Below are positions 51,647-61,344 of a DNA stretch of 64,000 nucleotides, one piece after another. Positions within the stretch are counted from its first letter, which is position 1; each line of letters opens with the position of its first letter. Source of the DNA: Trebonia sp963767685 (GTDB lineage: Bacteria > Actinomycetota > Actinomycetes > Streptosporangiales > Streptosporangiaceae); the NCBI GenBank assembly GCA_963767685.1, contig CAVYEZ010000005.1, positions 1,364,001 through 1,428,000 of the forward strand. Reading direction: 5' to 3'. The notes beneath the pieces are model-generated. The model saw only the letters and a program-made list of their open reading frames with translations, was not told the origin of the DNA and ran no database searches. A program made the position numbers and the translations under genes.

Positions 51647-52465
51647 CTAGGCGCCGATCATGCTGTAACCGCCGTCGCACATGATGAAGTTGCCCGTCAT
51701 GTGTGATGCGTCGTCGGTTGCCAGCCACAGTGCCGCCGCGGCAAGTTCCTCCGGGGGAGGCACACGCCGCATCGGAGTCTGCGACAGCACCCGCTCTCGG
51801 CGGCCGTTGTTCCAGTCCTCCCGCGACAGCGTCGACTCGGTCTCCATGAACCCCGGCCCGAAGGCGTTGACCCGGACGGCAGGGGCGAAGGCCGCCGCGT
51901 AGGACTTGGTCAGACCCAGCATGCCGTACTTGCCGGCCGCGTACTGGGGAGCGCGGGGGCTTCCGCGGACCACGACGGTAGAGCCGATGTTGACGATCGC
52001 TCCCCGGCCGCGGTCCAGCATGCGCAGCCCGTTCTCGTGAATCATCAGCATGGTGCCCTTGATATCGACCGCCAGCACCCGGTCGATCACGGCCTCGTCG
52101 ATGTCCTTCCAGCTCATCTGGTCGGTGGCGATGTCGCCGACGTTATTGATCAGCACGTCGAGGCCGCCGGTCAGCTCCCACACCTGCTCGGTCATCCGCC
52201 TGATGTCCGGCCAGCTCTTGATATCCGCCTGGACAACCGCCGACTTGCCGCCGAAACGCTCCACGGCCTCAGCGGTGCGCCGGGCTCCCGCCTCCGATGA
52301 GTTGTAGTGCACCACCACGTTGGCTCCCTCGGCAGCGGCCCGCAGCGCCAGGGACGCACCGAATCCGGTTCCCGCGCCGGTCACCATGACCCATTTGCCG
52401 GCAAAGCGCGGAAACGCTTTCTGCGGGAAGATCGCTTGCTGGAATTCGCCTTCGGCGGTTGTCAT
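51647..52465 (-). CDS. SDR family oxidoreductase
   Basis: This 272-residue classical SDR has MVTGAGTGFGASLALRAAAEGANVVVHYNSSEAG, LDVLINNVGD, catalytic Ser in NIGSTVVVRGS, Tyr/Lys in YAAGKYGMLGL, FGPGFMETESTLS and MTGNFIMCDGGYSMIG. ATG 52465 is 7 bases after GGAGGG, and a GTG 3 bases before is also possible. It lies 27 bases after the FAH gene and 7 bases before the IclR gene, so the three are one operon. Confidence 0.93.
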   Translation of the reverse strand: MTTAEGEFQQAIFPQKAFPRFAGKWVMVTGAGTGFGASLALRAAAEGANVVVHYNSSEAGARRTAEAVERFGGKSAVVQADIKSWPDIRRMTEQVWELTGGLDVLINNVGDIATDQMSWKDIDEAVIDRVLAVDIKGTMLMIHENGLRMLDRGRGAIVNIGSTVVVRGSPRAPQYAAGKYGMLGLTKSYAAAFAPAVRVNAFGPGFMETESTLSREDWNNGRRERVLSQTPMRRVPPPEELAAAALWLATDDASHMTGNFIMCDGGYSMIGA

Positions 52466-52492
52466 CACATGGCCCTCCTTCGGTTCCGTCTG

Positions 52493-53365
52493 CTAGAGCC
52501 AGTCATCGCCGGTGGGAGCGGCGGTGCTGTGCGCGTCTTCCCAGGCCACCACCCGGTTGCGCAGGATCCCGAGCTTCTCGATCTCCGCTTCCACGACGTC
52601 TCCCGGCTTCAGGTAGTTCGCGAAGGGGTCGCCGGTGCTGGCCGCTACCCCGGCGATCGTGCCGGTGGTGATCAGGTCGCCGGCGCTGAACACCTGCGGG
52701 GAGTGGTAGGCCACCAGCTGCGGGATGGACACCGACATGCGGCTGGTGCTGGACTGTTGCCGGACCTCTCCGTTGACCCGCAGCTCCATGTCCAGGTCAT
52801 GCGGGTCGCCGACCTCGTCCGCGGACACGATGTACGGTCCGATGGGGCAGAACGTCTCGATCGCCTTCGAGAACGAGAAAACTCCCGACTTCATCTCCCG
52901 TCGCTGGATATCCCGGGCGGTGATGTCGTTGAAGACCAGGTACCCCGCTATGTGCTCCACCGCCTGCTCGGCTGAGAAGAACTTCCCGGGCTTCCCGATA
53001 ACGATCGCCATCTCGAGCTCGTAGTCCAGCTCGCTGGTCAGTTTGCCCGGGTAGACGATGGGATCTTCCGGGCCGATGATCGCGTCGACGTTCTGGAAGA
53101 AGACGATTCCCTTGTTCACCGGATGAGACCAGTTGACCCGCTCCAGGTCTTCATGATGCTCACGGAAATTCCCCGCGGTGTGAAAGAACTTCTTCGGCAC
53201 GATCGGCGCCCGCAGCCGCGCCCGCGACAACGGCACGACCTCACCCGTCTCGCCTACCGACCCGCCCGCCTCGAAGTACCCGCGCACCGAAGGGCAGTCC
53301 AGCTCAACGATCTCATCGTCGACAAGCCGACCGACTCGCCCTTCATCGAAGGTGACGAGCTTCAT
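52493..53365 (-). CDS. Fumarylacetoacetate hydrolase (FAH) family protein
   Basis: This 290-residue FAH-fold hydrolase has AGNFREHHEDL, the metal ligands in SELDYELEMAIVIGKPGKFF (Glu, Glu) and GYLVFNDITARDIQRRE (Asp), the Lys in KAIETFCPIGPYIV, and ITTGTIAGVA near the end. The family cleaves or decarboxylates diketo acids (acylpyruvases, ring-cleavage products). It is the first gene of an operon with an SDR and an IclR regulator, behind an IclR palindrome. Confidence 0.9.
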   Translation of the reverse strand: MKLVTFDEGRVGRLVDDEIVELDCPSVRGYFEAGGSVGETGEVVPLSRARLRAPIVPKKFFHTAGNFREHHEDLERVNWSHPVNKGIVFFQNVDAIIGPEDPIVYPGKLTSELDYELEMAIVIGKPGKFFSAEQAVEHIAGYLVFNDITARDIQRREMKSGVFSFSKAIETFCPIGPYIVSADEVGDPHDLDMELRVNGEVRQQSSTSRMSVSIPQLVAYHSPQVFSAGDLITTGTIAGVAASTGDPFANYLKPGDVVEAEIEKLGILRNRVVAWEDAHSTAAPTGDDWL

Positions 53366-53475
53366 GCTGACACGTTCCTTTCGTTCGCCGATTCACGGCA
53401 AACGAAGGCAGCACGGAGTCGGCGAAATCCGACAGCGGCCGCACTTCCGCCATGCAATCGCGGCACTTTCATCCT

Positions 53476-53492
53476 GTGAAAGCTACTTTCAC
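53476..53492. promoter_or_regulatory. IclR-type palindrome upstream of the FAH operon
   Basis: GTGAAAGCTACTTTCAC is a perfect dyad (GTGAAAG / CTTTCAC around CTA). It lies 111 bases upstream of the FAH start, and a near-identical copy lies at 50697-50713. Confidence 0.78.
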
Positions 53493-53580
53493 TAAGTACA
53501 TCCTGTCGGGTATGCGCCACGCTGTCAAGGCAGGCGCGGCAGCGGTGACCGCTGGCTCGCCCGTCTGACACGGCAGACCG

Positions 53581-54249
53581 CTACCGGCCTTCGGGCGTGA
53601 TCAGTCCTGATTCGTAGGCCTCTACGACGGCCTGCACGCGGTCGCGGAGGTTTAGCTTGGCGAGGATATGCCCGACGTGGATCTTGATGGTGCTTTCTGA
53701 CAGGTGCAGCTGCGAAGCGATCTCGCGGTTGGACCGGCCCTGTGCGAGCAGCCGGAACACGTCGCGTTCCCGGTCGGTAAGGGCTTGGAGGAGGAGCTCA
53801 GCCCGGCTGCTGCTCTCCGGGCCGGGGAGCAGCGGGAGGAACCGGTCAAGGAGCCGCCGGGTCGCGCTGGGCGCCAGCACGGCATCGCCGCCGGCGACGG
53901 TGCGGATTGCCGCCAGCAGTTCGGCGGGCGGGGCGTCCTTCAGCAGGAATCCGCTGGCGCCGGCGCGCAGGCCCTCGTACACGTACTGGTCAAGGTCGTA
54001 GGTGGTGAGGATCAGCACCTTCGCCGGTCCCCCGGCGGCGGTGACGGCGGCGGTGGCCTCGATGCCGTCGGTGCCCGGCATGCGGACGTCCATGAGCACG
54101 ACATCGGGCCGCAGGGCCGCCGTCATGCTGATGCCCGCGGCACCGTCGCCGGCCTCCCCGACGACGGTCATGTCGGACTCCGCTTCCAGGATCATGCGGA
54201 AGCCCATCCGCAGCAGCGCCTGGTCATCGACGAGCAGGACCCGGATCAC
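53581..54249 (-). CDS. NarL/FixJ family response regulator
   Basis: This 222-residue regulator has the receiver (RVLLVDDQALLRMGFRMIL, Asp in VVLMDVRMPGTDG, Thr in VLILTTYDLD, Lys in GFLLKDAPPAE) and the LuxR HTH ALTDRERDVFRLLAQGRSNREIASQLHLSESTIKIHVGHILAKLNL. Its start overlaps the sensor kinase stop by 4 bases. It is the last gene of an ABC/two-component operon. Confidence 0.94.
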   Translation of the reverse strand: MIRVLLVDDQALLRMGFRMILEAESDMTVVGEAGDGAAGISMTAALRPDVVLMDVRMPGTDGIEATAAVTAAGGPAKVLILTTYDLDQYVYEGLRAGASGFLLKDAPPAELLAAIRTVAGGDAVLAPSATRRLLDRFLPLLPGPESSSRAELLLQALTDRERDVFRLLAQGRSNREIASQLHLSESTIKIHVGHILAKLNLRDRVQAVVEAYESGLITPEGR

Positions 54250-55418
54250 GCGGGTACTTCCTGATCCAGCCGCAGGCGGGCCGACACCCGCCAGCCGGCC
54301 GGGGACCGGGGCCCGGCCTCTACCTCGCCGCCAAACGTCTGCGCGCGCTGCCGCATTCCGGCCAGTCCGCGCCCGGCGGTCTCGGGCACCGGGGCGCTTG
54401 CGCCGACCCCGTCGTCTTCGACATCCACGCGTACCTCGCCAGGGAGGTACGACAGGCGGACGACCGCGCTGGCACCTGTCCCGGCGTGCTTGAGGATGTT
54501 GGTGAGCGCCTCTTGCACCAGCCGGTAGACGGCCAGCTGAGCCGCGGCGGACAGCGGCACGGGGCTACCGTGCAGTTCGTAGCTGACCGGCAGGCCCGCG
54601 GCGCGGACGGCCGCGACAAGCGCGTCAAGGCCGCCCAGGTCCGGCAGTGGCTGCCTGCCGTCCCGTCCCGCGGGGTCCCCCGGCCCGCTGAGCAGCCGGC
54701 GGGTGTCGGCCAGGGCCTGGCGCCCGGTGGCTGAGACGGTCCGCATCGCGTCGGCCGCTCGCGGGGCCAGGCCGGCCGAGGCGGCGGCAGCCCCTTCACT
54801 GAGCGCGATCATGACGGCGAGGTGGTGGGCGACGATGTCATGCATTTCGCGGCTGATGCGGGCCCGTTCGGCGGCGGCCGCCAGTTCTTTCTGCTGGTCT
54901 CGCTCGTGTTCCAGCCGTTCGGCGCGGTCGTGCAGTTCCTTCATGTAGGCGCGCCGGGTGGCGGCGTAGAGGCCCAGTCCCAGGGCGGCGGCGACCATCC
55001 CCGAGCCGAAGACCGCGGCGTGCAACCAGTTGACGCCCTCCAGACTTGCCACCTCCGCGATGACACCGCCCTCCAGCAGGCCGGCGGCCACCAGGGCGGT
55101 GCGCCGGGGCCGCAGCGCCGCGACTGTATACAGCGCGACCACCAGCGCGAAGCTGACGACCAGGCGGTCGTTCCACAGCCCCGCCGCCGCCGAGACGCAG
55201 AAGAGCAAGCCGAAAACCGCGTTCGGCCAGATCCGGCGCACGACGAGCGGCACCGTCAAGGCCACCTGCACCAGGACCGCCGGCAGCAGTGAGCCGGGAT
55301 GCTCCTGGCTCACGTAAGGCAGCGACAGCATGGCGACGAACGCGGCAGTCAGGACGTCGAACGTCCACCAGCGCGCCGAGCGCGCTGGCGGATGCCCGAA
55401 AAGCGAGAACGTGCTCAC
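54246..55418 (-). CDS. Two-component sensor histidine kinase
   Basis: This 390-residue kinase has five or six N-terminal membrane helices (about 20-165), a coiled linker and the HisKA_3 box ARISREMHDIVAHHLAVMIALSEGA. The ATPase has VQEALTNILKHAGTGASAVV and GRGLAGMRQRAQTFGGEVEAGP. It lies between an ABC permease and its response regulator. Such co-transcribed sets often sense and export cell-envelope antibiotics, though none is identified here. Confidence 0.92.
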   Translation of the reverse strand: MSTFSLFGHPPARSARWWTFDVLTAAFVAMLSLPYVSQEHPGSLLPAVLVQVALTVPLVVRRIWPNAVFGLLFCVSAAAGLWNDRLVVSFALVVALYTVAALRPRRTALVAAGLLEGGVIAEVASLEGVNWLHAAVFGSGMVAAALGLGLYAATRRAYMKELHDRAERLEHERDQQKELAAAAERARISREMHDIVAHHLAVMIALSEGAAAASAGLAPRAADAMRTVSATGRQALADTRRLLSGPGDPAGRDGRQPLPDLGGLDALVAAVRAAGLPVSYELHGSPVPLSAAAQLAVYRLVQEALTNILKHAGTGASAVVRLSYLPGEVRVDVEDDGVGASAPVPETAGRGLAGMRQRAQTFGGEVEAGPRSPAGWRVSARLRLDQEVPA

Positions 55419-55436
55419 CGCGCCATTGCCTCCCGG

Positions 55437-56276
55437 TCAGGCGTCCGCGCGCCGCAGCCGCCACGCGGCGAAGCCGATCAGCACGACCGCGTAGCAGCAC
55501 AAGACCGCGAAGCCGGTCCAGGGCGCCAGGGGATTTGCCAGGTCGTGTGTTCCCCCGTACAGGACCCCCCCGGCGTTGGATGGCAGGTACTGAACGAAGT
55601 GCGACGACCACGAGGACGGCAGCAGGCCGGTGAGCGGCGGGATCACGAAGAACGCCGCGACGAAGGTCGAGATCCCGGCGGCCGTGTTGCGCAGCAGGCC
55701 GCCCAGCGTCATCCCGATCATGCCCGCGACCGTCGCGTACAGCGCAGCCCCGATGACCGAGCGCAGGGCGCCGGGAGCGGAGAGCGCGACGTTCAGGTGG
55801 TGGCCGCTCAGCAGGGCCTGGCCAAGGAAGAACGACACGAGGCTGGTGACCAGCATGACCGAGAACACCACCCCGGCGAATACCGCTAGCTTCGCCCACA
55901 GCACCGGCAGCCGCCTGGGCACCGCGGTGAGCGAAGAGCGGATCATCCCGGTGCTGTACTCCCCGCTGATCAGCAGCACCCCGAGCACGCCGACCGCCAG
56001 CTGGGCGAACGTCATGCCGTTGAGGGTGGTGCTGACCGCGCTGAAACTCGCCTTGTCCGCGGGACTGAAGGTGTGATACTGGCTGGCGGTCACCGCGGAG
56101 AACAGCGCGCCGATGCCGATGGTCAGCACCACCGCGGTCAGCAGCGTCCAGACCGTCGAGCGCAGTGACCGGAACTTGGTCCATTCCGACAGGAGAACCC
56201 GCCGCTGGGTGACCCGCAGCTTTTGCAGGCCGGCCGTCCGTCCGGCTGCGGCCGGCTGCGTGAGGACCGTGGTCAT
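55437..56276 (-). CDS. ABC-2 type exporter permease
   Basis: This 279-residue membrane protein starts with a cytosolic WTKFRSLRSTVWTLLTAVVLTIGIGALFSAV. Helices follow with GVLLISGEYSTGMIRSSLTAVPRRLPVLWAKLAVF (the conserved EYSTGMIRSSL segment of actinobacterial exporters) and AALYATVAGMIGMTLGGLLRNTAAG. It pairs with the overlapping ATPase. Confidence 0.91.
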   Translation of the reverse strand: MTTVLTQPAAAGRTAGLQKLRVTQRRVLLSEWTKFRSLRSTVWTLLTAVVLTIGIGALFSAVTASQYHTFSPADKASFSAVSTTLNGMTFAQLAVGVLGVLLISGEYSTGMIRSSLTAVPRRLPVLWAKLAVFAGVVFSVMLVTSLVSFFLGQALLSGHHLNVALSAPGALRSVIGAALYATVAGMIGMTLGGLLRNTAAGISTFVAAFFVIPPLTGLLPSSWSSHFVQYLPSNAGGVLYGGTHDLANPLAPWTGFAVLCCYAVVLIGFAAWRLRRADA

Positions 56277-57205
56277 GCCGCCATCTCCGTGACGTCGCTC
56301 GCGCTGGCGGAGCGGTACTCCACCGAGTCCTGGGTGAGCTGCATGAAGGCCTGCTCCAGGGATGCCTGCCTGGTGGCCAGCTCAAACACGGGCACGTGAG
56401 CCTTCCAGGCCACCGTGCCGATCTGCTCCGCGTTCAGGCCCTCGACGTGCAGCACGCCGTCCTGCTCGCTGGTGATGGTGACGTCAGGCCCCAGCAGCAG
56501 ATCACGGAGATGCCTGGCTTCCGGCGTGCGGACCGTGACCGAACTGCCGGAAGCGCGTGCCACGAGTTCATCGACCGTGGTGTCGGCGATGAGCCTGCCC
56601 CGCCCCACGACGATCAGCCGGGTCGCGGTCACGGCCATCTCGGCCATCAGGTGCGAGGACACGAACACCGTGCGCCCCTCCGCGGCCAGCCCCTTCAGCA
56701 GGTTGCGGATCCACAGCACTCCCTCGGGATCCAGCCCGTTCACCGGCTCGTCCAAGATCACCACCTCGGGATCTCCCAGCAGCGCCTGGGCGACCCCGAG
56801 GCGCTGGCCCATCCCGAGGGAGAACCCGCCGACCCGCTTCCCGGCCACCTCGCGCAGTCCGACCATGTCGATGACCTCGTCCACGCGCCGCCGGCTGATC
56901 CCGTTGGTCTGGGCCAGCGCGAGCAGGTGGTTGCGGGCCGAGCGGCCGGTGTGCACGGCCTTAGCCTCCAGCAGGATGCCGAGCTCCGCCATTGGCGCGG
57001 CGGCCGACCGGTACTGGCGCCCGTTGACCCGTACCCTGCCCTTGGTCGGCTCGTCCAGGCCGGCGATCATCCGCATCGTCGTCGACTTTCCCGCACCGTT
57101 TGGGCCAAGAAAACCCGTCACGATCCCCGGCCGGACCACGAAGTCCAGGCCGTCAACCGCGAGCTTCTCCCCGTAACGCTTACTGAGGGTCTCTACCTCA
57201 ATCAT
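56273..57205 (-). CDS. ABC exporter ATP-binding protein
   Basis: This 310-residue BcrA-like ATPase has LSKRYGEKLAVDGLDFVV, Walker A GPNGAGKSTTMRMIAGL, signature FSLGMGQRLGVAQALLG and Walker B EVVILDEPVNGLDPEGVLW with FVSSHLMAEM. A DUF4162-like tail follows (ASLEQAFMQLTQDSVEYRS). It is the first gene of the operon ATPase-permease-kinase-regulator. Confidence 0.93.
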   Translation of the reverse strand: MIEVETLSKRYGEKLAVDGLDFVVRPGIVTGFLGPNGAGKSTTMRMIAGLDEPTKGRVRVNGRQYRSAAAPMAELGILLEAKAVHTGRSARNHLLALAQTNGISRRRVDEVIDMVGLREVAGKRVGGFSLGMGQRLGVAQALLGDPEVVILDEPVNGLDPEGVLWIRNLLKGLAAEGRTVFVSSHLMAEMAVTATRLIVVGRGRLIADTTVDELVARASGSSVTVRTPEARHLRDLLLGPDVTITSEQDGVLHVEGLNAEQIGTVAWKAHVPVFELATRQASLEQAFMQLTQDSVEYRSASASDVTEMAA

Positions 57206-57547
57206 CTGCGCTCCTCTGATGTTGCGCCGTATCTCACCTCACCCACGCTATGGTCGTCCCCGCCACCGCCGCCTCAGCCGGCAAGCTACATACCGGTCGG
57301 TCCGCCTACTACTAAAGGCCTAGACCAGTACGGCTCCCGGCATAGCAGGGCGCGTGCGCCCTGCTCCGAGAAGCTGCCCGCAGGGATCCTCCTGAGGTGC
57401 CCCGACTCGCCGGCTGACCAGGTGGGCCCTCCCCGTGGCAGGGTGAGACGCCATGTCGCGACGGCAGTCCACTGTCCATGAGGCCAGTGACCACGTCGGG
57501 CCGCGGCGCGCGGAAATCACCTGGCGGCGGGCCACGTCATGGGCGCC
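57206..57547. other. Intergenic: promoter of the exporter operon; end of the GntR gene
   Basis: No supported gene. On the minus strand the repeat TAGTAGTAGG, followed by GGACCGACCGG and TATGTAG (57285-57316), precedes the ATPase gene. These repeats could be the response-regulator site and -10 region. The rest shows no clear structure. Confidence 0.35.
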
Positions 57548-58229
57548 TCAGCTTGCGCGGTTTGTGACCTGCCCGACGCGGTTGAGCACGCTCATTGCCA
57601 CGGCCGAGGTTTCCTGGCGGTGCTGGAGCAGCATCCTCAGGCACAGCGCCCGGTCCTGCACCGCGAGCGCGTCAATGAGCTGCTCATGCTGCTCGGCAGC
57701 CACCGAGACGTCAGTAGTAGCGACGTGCAGCAGCCGGTACGGCGCCGACAGGACCCAGAACCGTTGAGTCTCGGCCAGGAAGAGTTTCTGCGGGAGACAG
57801 CCGGAAGATGGCGGTGTGCAGCTCGCGGTTCAGCCGGTTCAGGCCCACGACATCCCCCAAACGGCCCGCCTCGACGAAGGTGCGGTTGATCTCCCGCAAC
57901 GCCTCCACTGCGGATTCCGTTGGCCAGCGCACCGTCCGCATCAACTCCACCTCCAGGAACCCCAGAAGCGCGTCGATCTGGCCCAGGTCCTCGACGCTGA
58001 GCTTGGCGACGAAGTAGCCCTGGTGTGGCCTGTGGGCGAGGAGTCCCTCGCTAGCCAGCACTCGTAGCGCCTCACGGAGTGGGACACGGCTGATGCCGAA
58101 CTCGCGAGCCATCTCCTCTTGGCGAACCTGCTCGCCGGGAAGCAGGTCTCCCGCGAGAATCAGGTCCCGCAGAGCATCCGCGCAGTCGGTCACAGCGTGA
58201 CCACGCACAGCCACCCTCCCGTCGCCCAC
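57548..58229 (-). CDS. GntR family regulator, FCD subfamily (one frame break)
   Basis: The winged helix is ADALRDLILAGDLLPGEQVRQEEMAREFGISRVPLREALRVLASEGLLAHRPHQGYFV. The FCD ligand domain starts LLGFLEVELMRTVRW...INRTFVEAGRLGDVVGLNRLNRELHTAIFRLSP. It continues after one surplus C near 57791 as QKLFLAETQRFWVLSAPYRLL...EQHEQLIDALAVQDRALCLRMLLQHRQE. The joined protein is about 227 residues, normal for FCD. The metal-site His residues (ELHTAIF, EQHEQL) are kept. No target is evident. Confidence 0.83.
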
Positions 58230-58472
58230 TCACACTCCTCCCATTGACGCCAATGCCGCATCCAATTCTAGCAGACTTGGGCTCCAGCGCGACGGCAGGC
58301 GCGTGCCGCGCCTGCCGCTTGGCCAGCTCGCCTGAGGGCTGGAGCAAGGTCCCGATTGCCAGGGTTACGGCATGTTGACGCGCCGTTGCTTGCAACCCAT
58401 GTTTCCGGCGTAAATGGGATGCAAGATTGCATCCGCCGGTCGGGAGTGAGGCGGCCGGGAACTGATTGACCG

Positions 58473-60636
58473 TCAGGCGTCGAGGACCAAACGGGGTGAC
58501 CGGGCCCGAGAGACACAGACCATCATCGCTGCGTTAGATGCGCGTTCGTCGGGGGTGAGCACGGTATCACGGTGGACGACCTCACCGTCGAGGACGGCCA
58601 CTTCACAGGAGCCGCACAGGCCCTCGCGGCAGGTCGACGGGACCAGCACCCCGGCTTCGCTCAGCTCCGAAAGTACCGAGCGGCCAGGCCGACCGTAATA
58701 GTGAGGTTACTGCGCCGCAAATAAACCTCGAACGCGGTGTCGGTGTCGCTCCCTGCAGTGGCATCGGCCAGCCGCGCGAAGCGCTCCAGGTGCAGGCTGA
58801 TCCGGCGCCGTGTTCCTTCCCTGGCGGCACAGAGCGCCTCGACCGCGCTAATCATCGGGGCCGGCCCACAGCAGTAGACCGCGGTGCCATCCGGCACCGC
58901 TTCGAGCAGCCCGCGGAAGTCGGGTCTGCCCTCCGATTCTGTGGCCCACAACGTGGTCCCCACCTGGGGAAGCTCGCGGGCGAACGGCAGTTTCTCGATG
59001 GTCCGGCCGACGTAGTGCAGCTGCCACGGTATCCAGCTTCGCTCCGCCTCGACGACCATGGGCATGATGGGCGTGATGCCGATGCCGCCGGCCAGGAAGA
59101 GATAAGCCGGTGCGCCTGCCAGCCGGAAGTTGTTACGCGGATATCCGACCCGGAGTATGTCGCCCCGCCTGACCTCGTCGTGTATCCACCGCGATCCGCC
59201 GCGGCCGCCGGGTTGCCGCTGGACAGCGATCTGCCATCGGTTGAGGACATTTCCGAGGTCGCCGGTCAGGGAATACTGCCGGACGCGCGGTCCGTCCACC
59301 GCCAGCTGTACGTCGTCGGGCAGGAAGACATCCACGTGCGTCCCGGCTCCGCCGCCGGCAGCCGCTCGCCGCCGACTGGCTCGAGGGTGATCAGGCGGAC
59401 GTCTGGGGTTAGTTGCTCCAGGTCACATACGCGAACCGCGCGGAGTAGGGGCTCGGCTTCGCGGCTGACGGACCAGGTGCGCCCGCCCCGCAGGCGGACC
59501 GGAATCGAAAGCGGTCCGCGGAACTCCCAGCCGCGGATGATGACGGGCCCGTCGAGTTCCAGGTCGGGGAAGCGTTCGATGAGGCCCTGTACCGCGAGGC
59601 GCGCTTCCGTACGGGCCAGGGTCGCGCCGACGCACGCGTGCGGGCCCGCGTTGAAGGCGAGGTGCTCATGGTCGTCGCGGTCGATGTCGAAGTCGTCGGG
59701 GTCCGCCCAGTGTCGCTCGTCGCGGTTCGCCGAGCTGATCACCGCTGCCAGCACGGCACCGGCGGGAAGGTCGACGCCGCCCAGCGTGAGCGGTCTGGCG
59801 GTCTTCCGAGTGATCGTGCCCACCGGGGATCCCCAGCGCAGAGCTTCCTCGATCAGGGCCGGGACCGCCGCGGGGTCGGCGCGGACGCGGTCCCGGATGT
59901 CGGGGCGCTGGAGAACGGCGCTGATGGCGAACCCGAACAGGTCCCGCGGCTCTTGCATGCCGCCGATGATGAGAAGCTTGACCGTGGCGGACAGCTCCGC
60001 GAACTGGAGAGCACGGCCGTCGACCGTGGTGCGGACAAGCGCGTCGAGAATACTGCCCTCGGGGGCGCCCTCCCGCAGGGTACGCGCGAGTATCGCGTCG
60101 ACCTCGCCGCATGCGGCGTCGGCGCGGTGCTGCTTAGCCGGATCGCGTTCGTAGTTGGACGCGCCCGCGGCGATACCGTCCAGCCAGCCGACCAGGGTCG
60201 CGGGATCGACTCGGGGCAGGCCCGTGGCCTCGGTAAGTACCCGGATCGCCAGTGGCTGAGCCAGGTCAGCCACTAGGTCGATCCGTCCGTCGTCAGGCAG
60301 ACCCGCGACCAGGTCCGCCACTGCACCTTCGACGACCCCCCTGAGCCTGCGTGCGACCGCGCCCGGGCGCAGGCTCGCGGTCAGCGGTGACCGCAGTTGC
60401 GCATGGTAGCTGCCGTCGCTGTGCAGCAGGTTAGGCCCGAGCGTGACCGTCAACGGCGAATCGTGCACGGCCGCGCTGAATGTATCCGGGTCACCCGCCA
60501 GCGCGCGCACGTCCTCCCACCGGGTGACGAAGTAGGCGTCCGCCCACGGCACCCACGCCACCGGCTGGTGCTGGCGCAGCGCCGCATAAGCCGGGTACGG
60601 GTCGGCGTCCAGCTGCGCAACTGTGATCTCGTCCAT
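58473..60636 (-). CDS. Self-sufficient cytochrome P450 (P450 - reductase - ferredoxin fusion), two frame breaks
   Basis: Three modules lie in order. (1) P450: I-helix region LIIGGMQEPRDLFGF, ExxR in LIEEALRWGSPV, and the heme-binding loop FNAGPHACVGATLAR. (2) Phthalate-dioxygenase-reductase-like module: VRQYSLTGDLGN, LAGGIGITPIMPMV, AVYCCGPAPMI. (3) Plant-type [2Fe-2S] ferredoxin: PSTCREGLCGSCEVAVLDG ... MMVCVSRA. This is the CYP116B (P450RhF) layout, which takes electrons straight from NAD(P)H. One missing base near 59343 and one near 58688 split it, and repair gives about 721 residues. It is divergent from the Lrp gene. Confidence 0.87.
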
Positions 60637-60721
60637 CGGGCACCCTAAATCTCGAACGCGGACTCTGCGGGGACTGGTCCGTCCCGCCTGGAAAACAGAG
60701 TCGTTTCCCGGTCAAGAAAAA

Positions 60722-60790
60722 TCTAGAAGCCTGCCCGATCTCTGGACGCACAGCCAAAACTTTGGCGTCTAGACTGAAAATTCGTCTAGA
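60722..60790. promoter_or_regulatory. Three TCTAGA boxes between P450 and Lrp genes
   Basis: TCTAGA occurs at 60722-60727, 60768-60773 and 60785-60790, the last two as CGTCTAGA. Repeated short dyads spread over about 70 bases in an AT-richer divergent promoter fit the multi-site binding of Lrp/AsnC octamers. Confidence 0.6.
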
Positions 60791-60810
60791 AGTATGCGAA
60801 TCTGGCAGAC

Positions 60811-61279
60811 GTGAATCTCGACGACGTCGACCTGGCAATTCTCCGGGCACTCGATCAGGACGCACGGTTGCCGGTCGCGCAGGTCGCGCAGGCAGCCTCG
60901 GTCTCGCGCGCCACGGCCTACACGCGGATCGCCCGGCTGCAGGACGCTAGGGTTATCCGCCGGTACACGATCGCGACCGATCCGGAGCAGGTCGGCTGCG
61001 AGTCGACCGCCTTGGTCCTGATGACCGGCGGCCAACTCAACCGGCACGAGTTGCGGGCACTGCTCGCCGCGATCCCGAATGTGCGCTACGCAGCGTTTCT
61101 CGCCGGCGGGTTCGACATCGCGGTAGTCCTGCGGGGACGGAGCCTGGGTGAGATACGCGATGTCATCATGGAGCAACTGCAGCAACTGCCCGGCGTCCGC
61201 GGGACTCAGACCTTCTTCGTCCTCGACGAGGTGACCGACCGGATCAATGTCCTGCCCGGGCCGTTACACTGGCCCCTAA
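60811..61279 (+). CDS. Lrp/AsnC family transcriptional regulator
   Basis: The N-terminal HTH is NLDDVDLAILRALDQDARLPVAQVAQAASVSRATAYTRIARLQDARVIRRYT. A RAM/ACT-like ligand domain follows (ALVLMTGGQLNRHELRALLAAIPNVRYAAFLAGGFDIAVVLRGRSLGEIRDVIMEQLQQLPGVRGTQTFFVLDEV). The uninterrupted frame runs on far into the next gene. A normal 155-residue length results if one surplus C in the CCC at 61252-61254 is ignored, ending at TAA 61277. Lrp proteins sense amino acids, and this one stands between a P450 and an aromatic amino-acid fusion enzyme. Confidence 0.82.
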
Positions 61280-61344
61280 CATATCACCGTTGCAACCTGC
61301 TGTTTCAGCGGGAAGCCGGTCCAGTAAGGCGGAGGAATCGCAGC

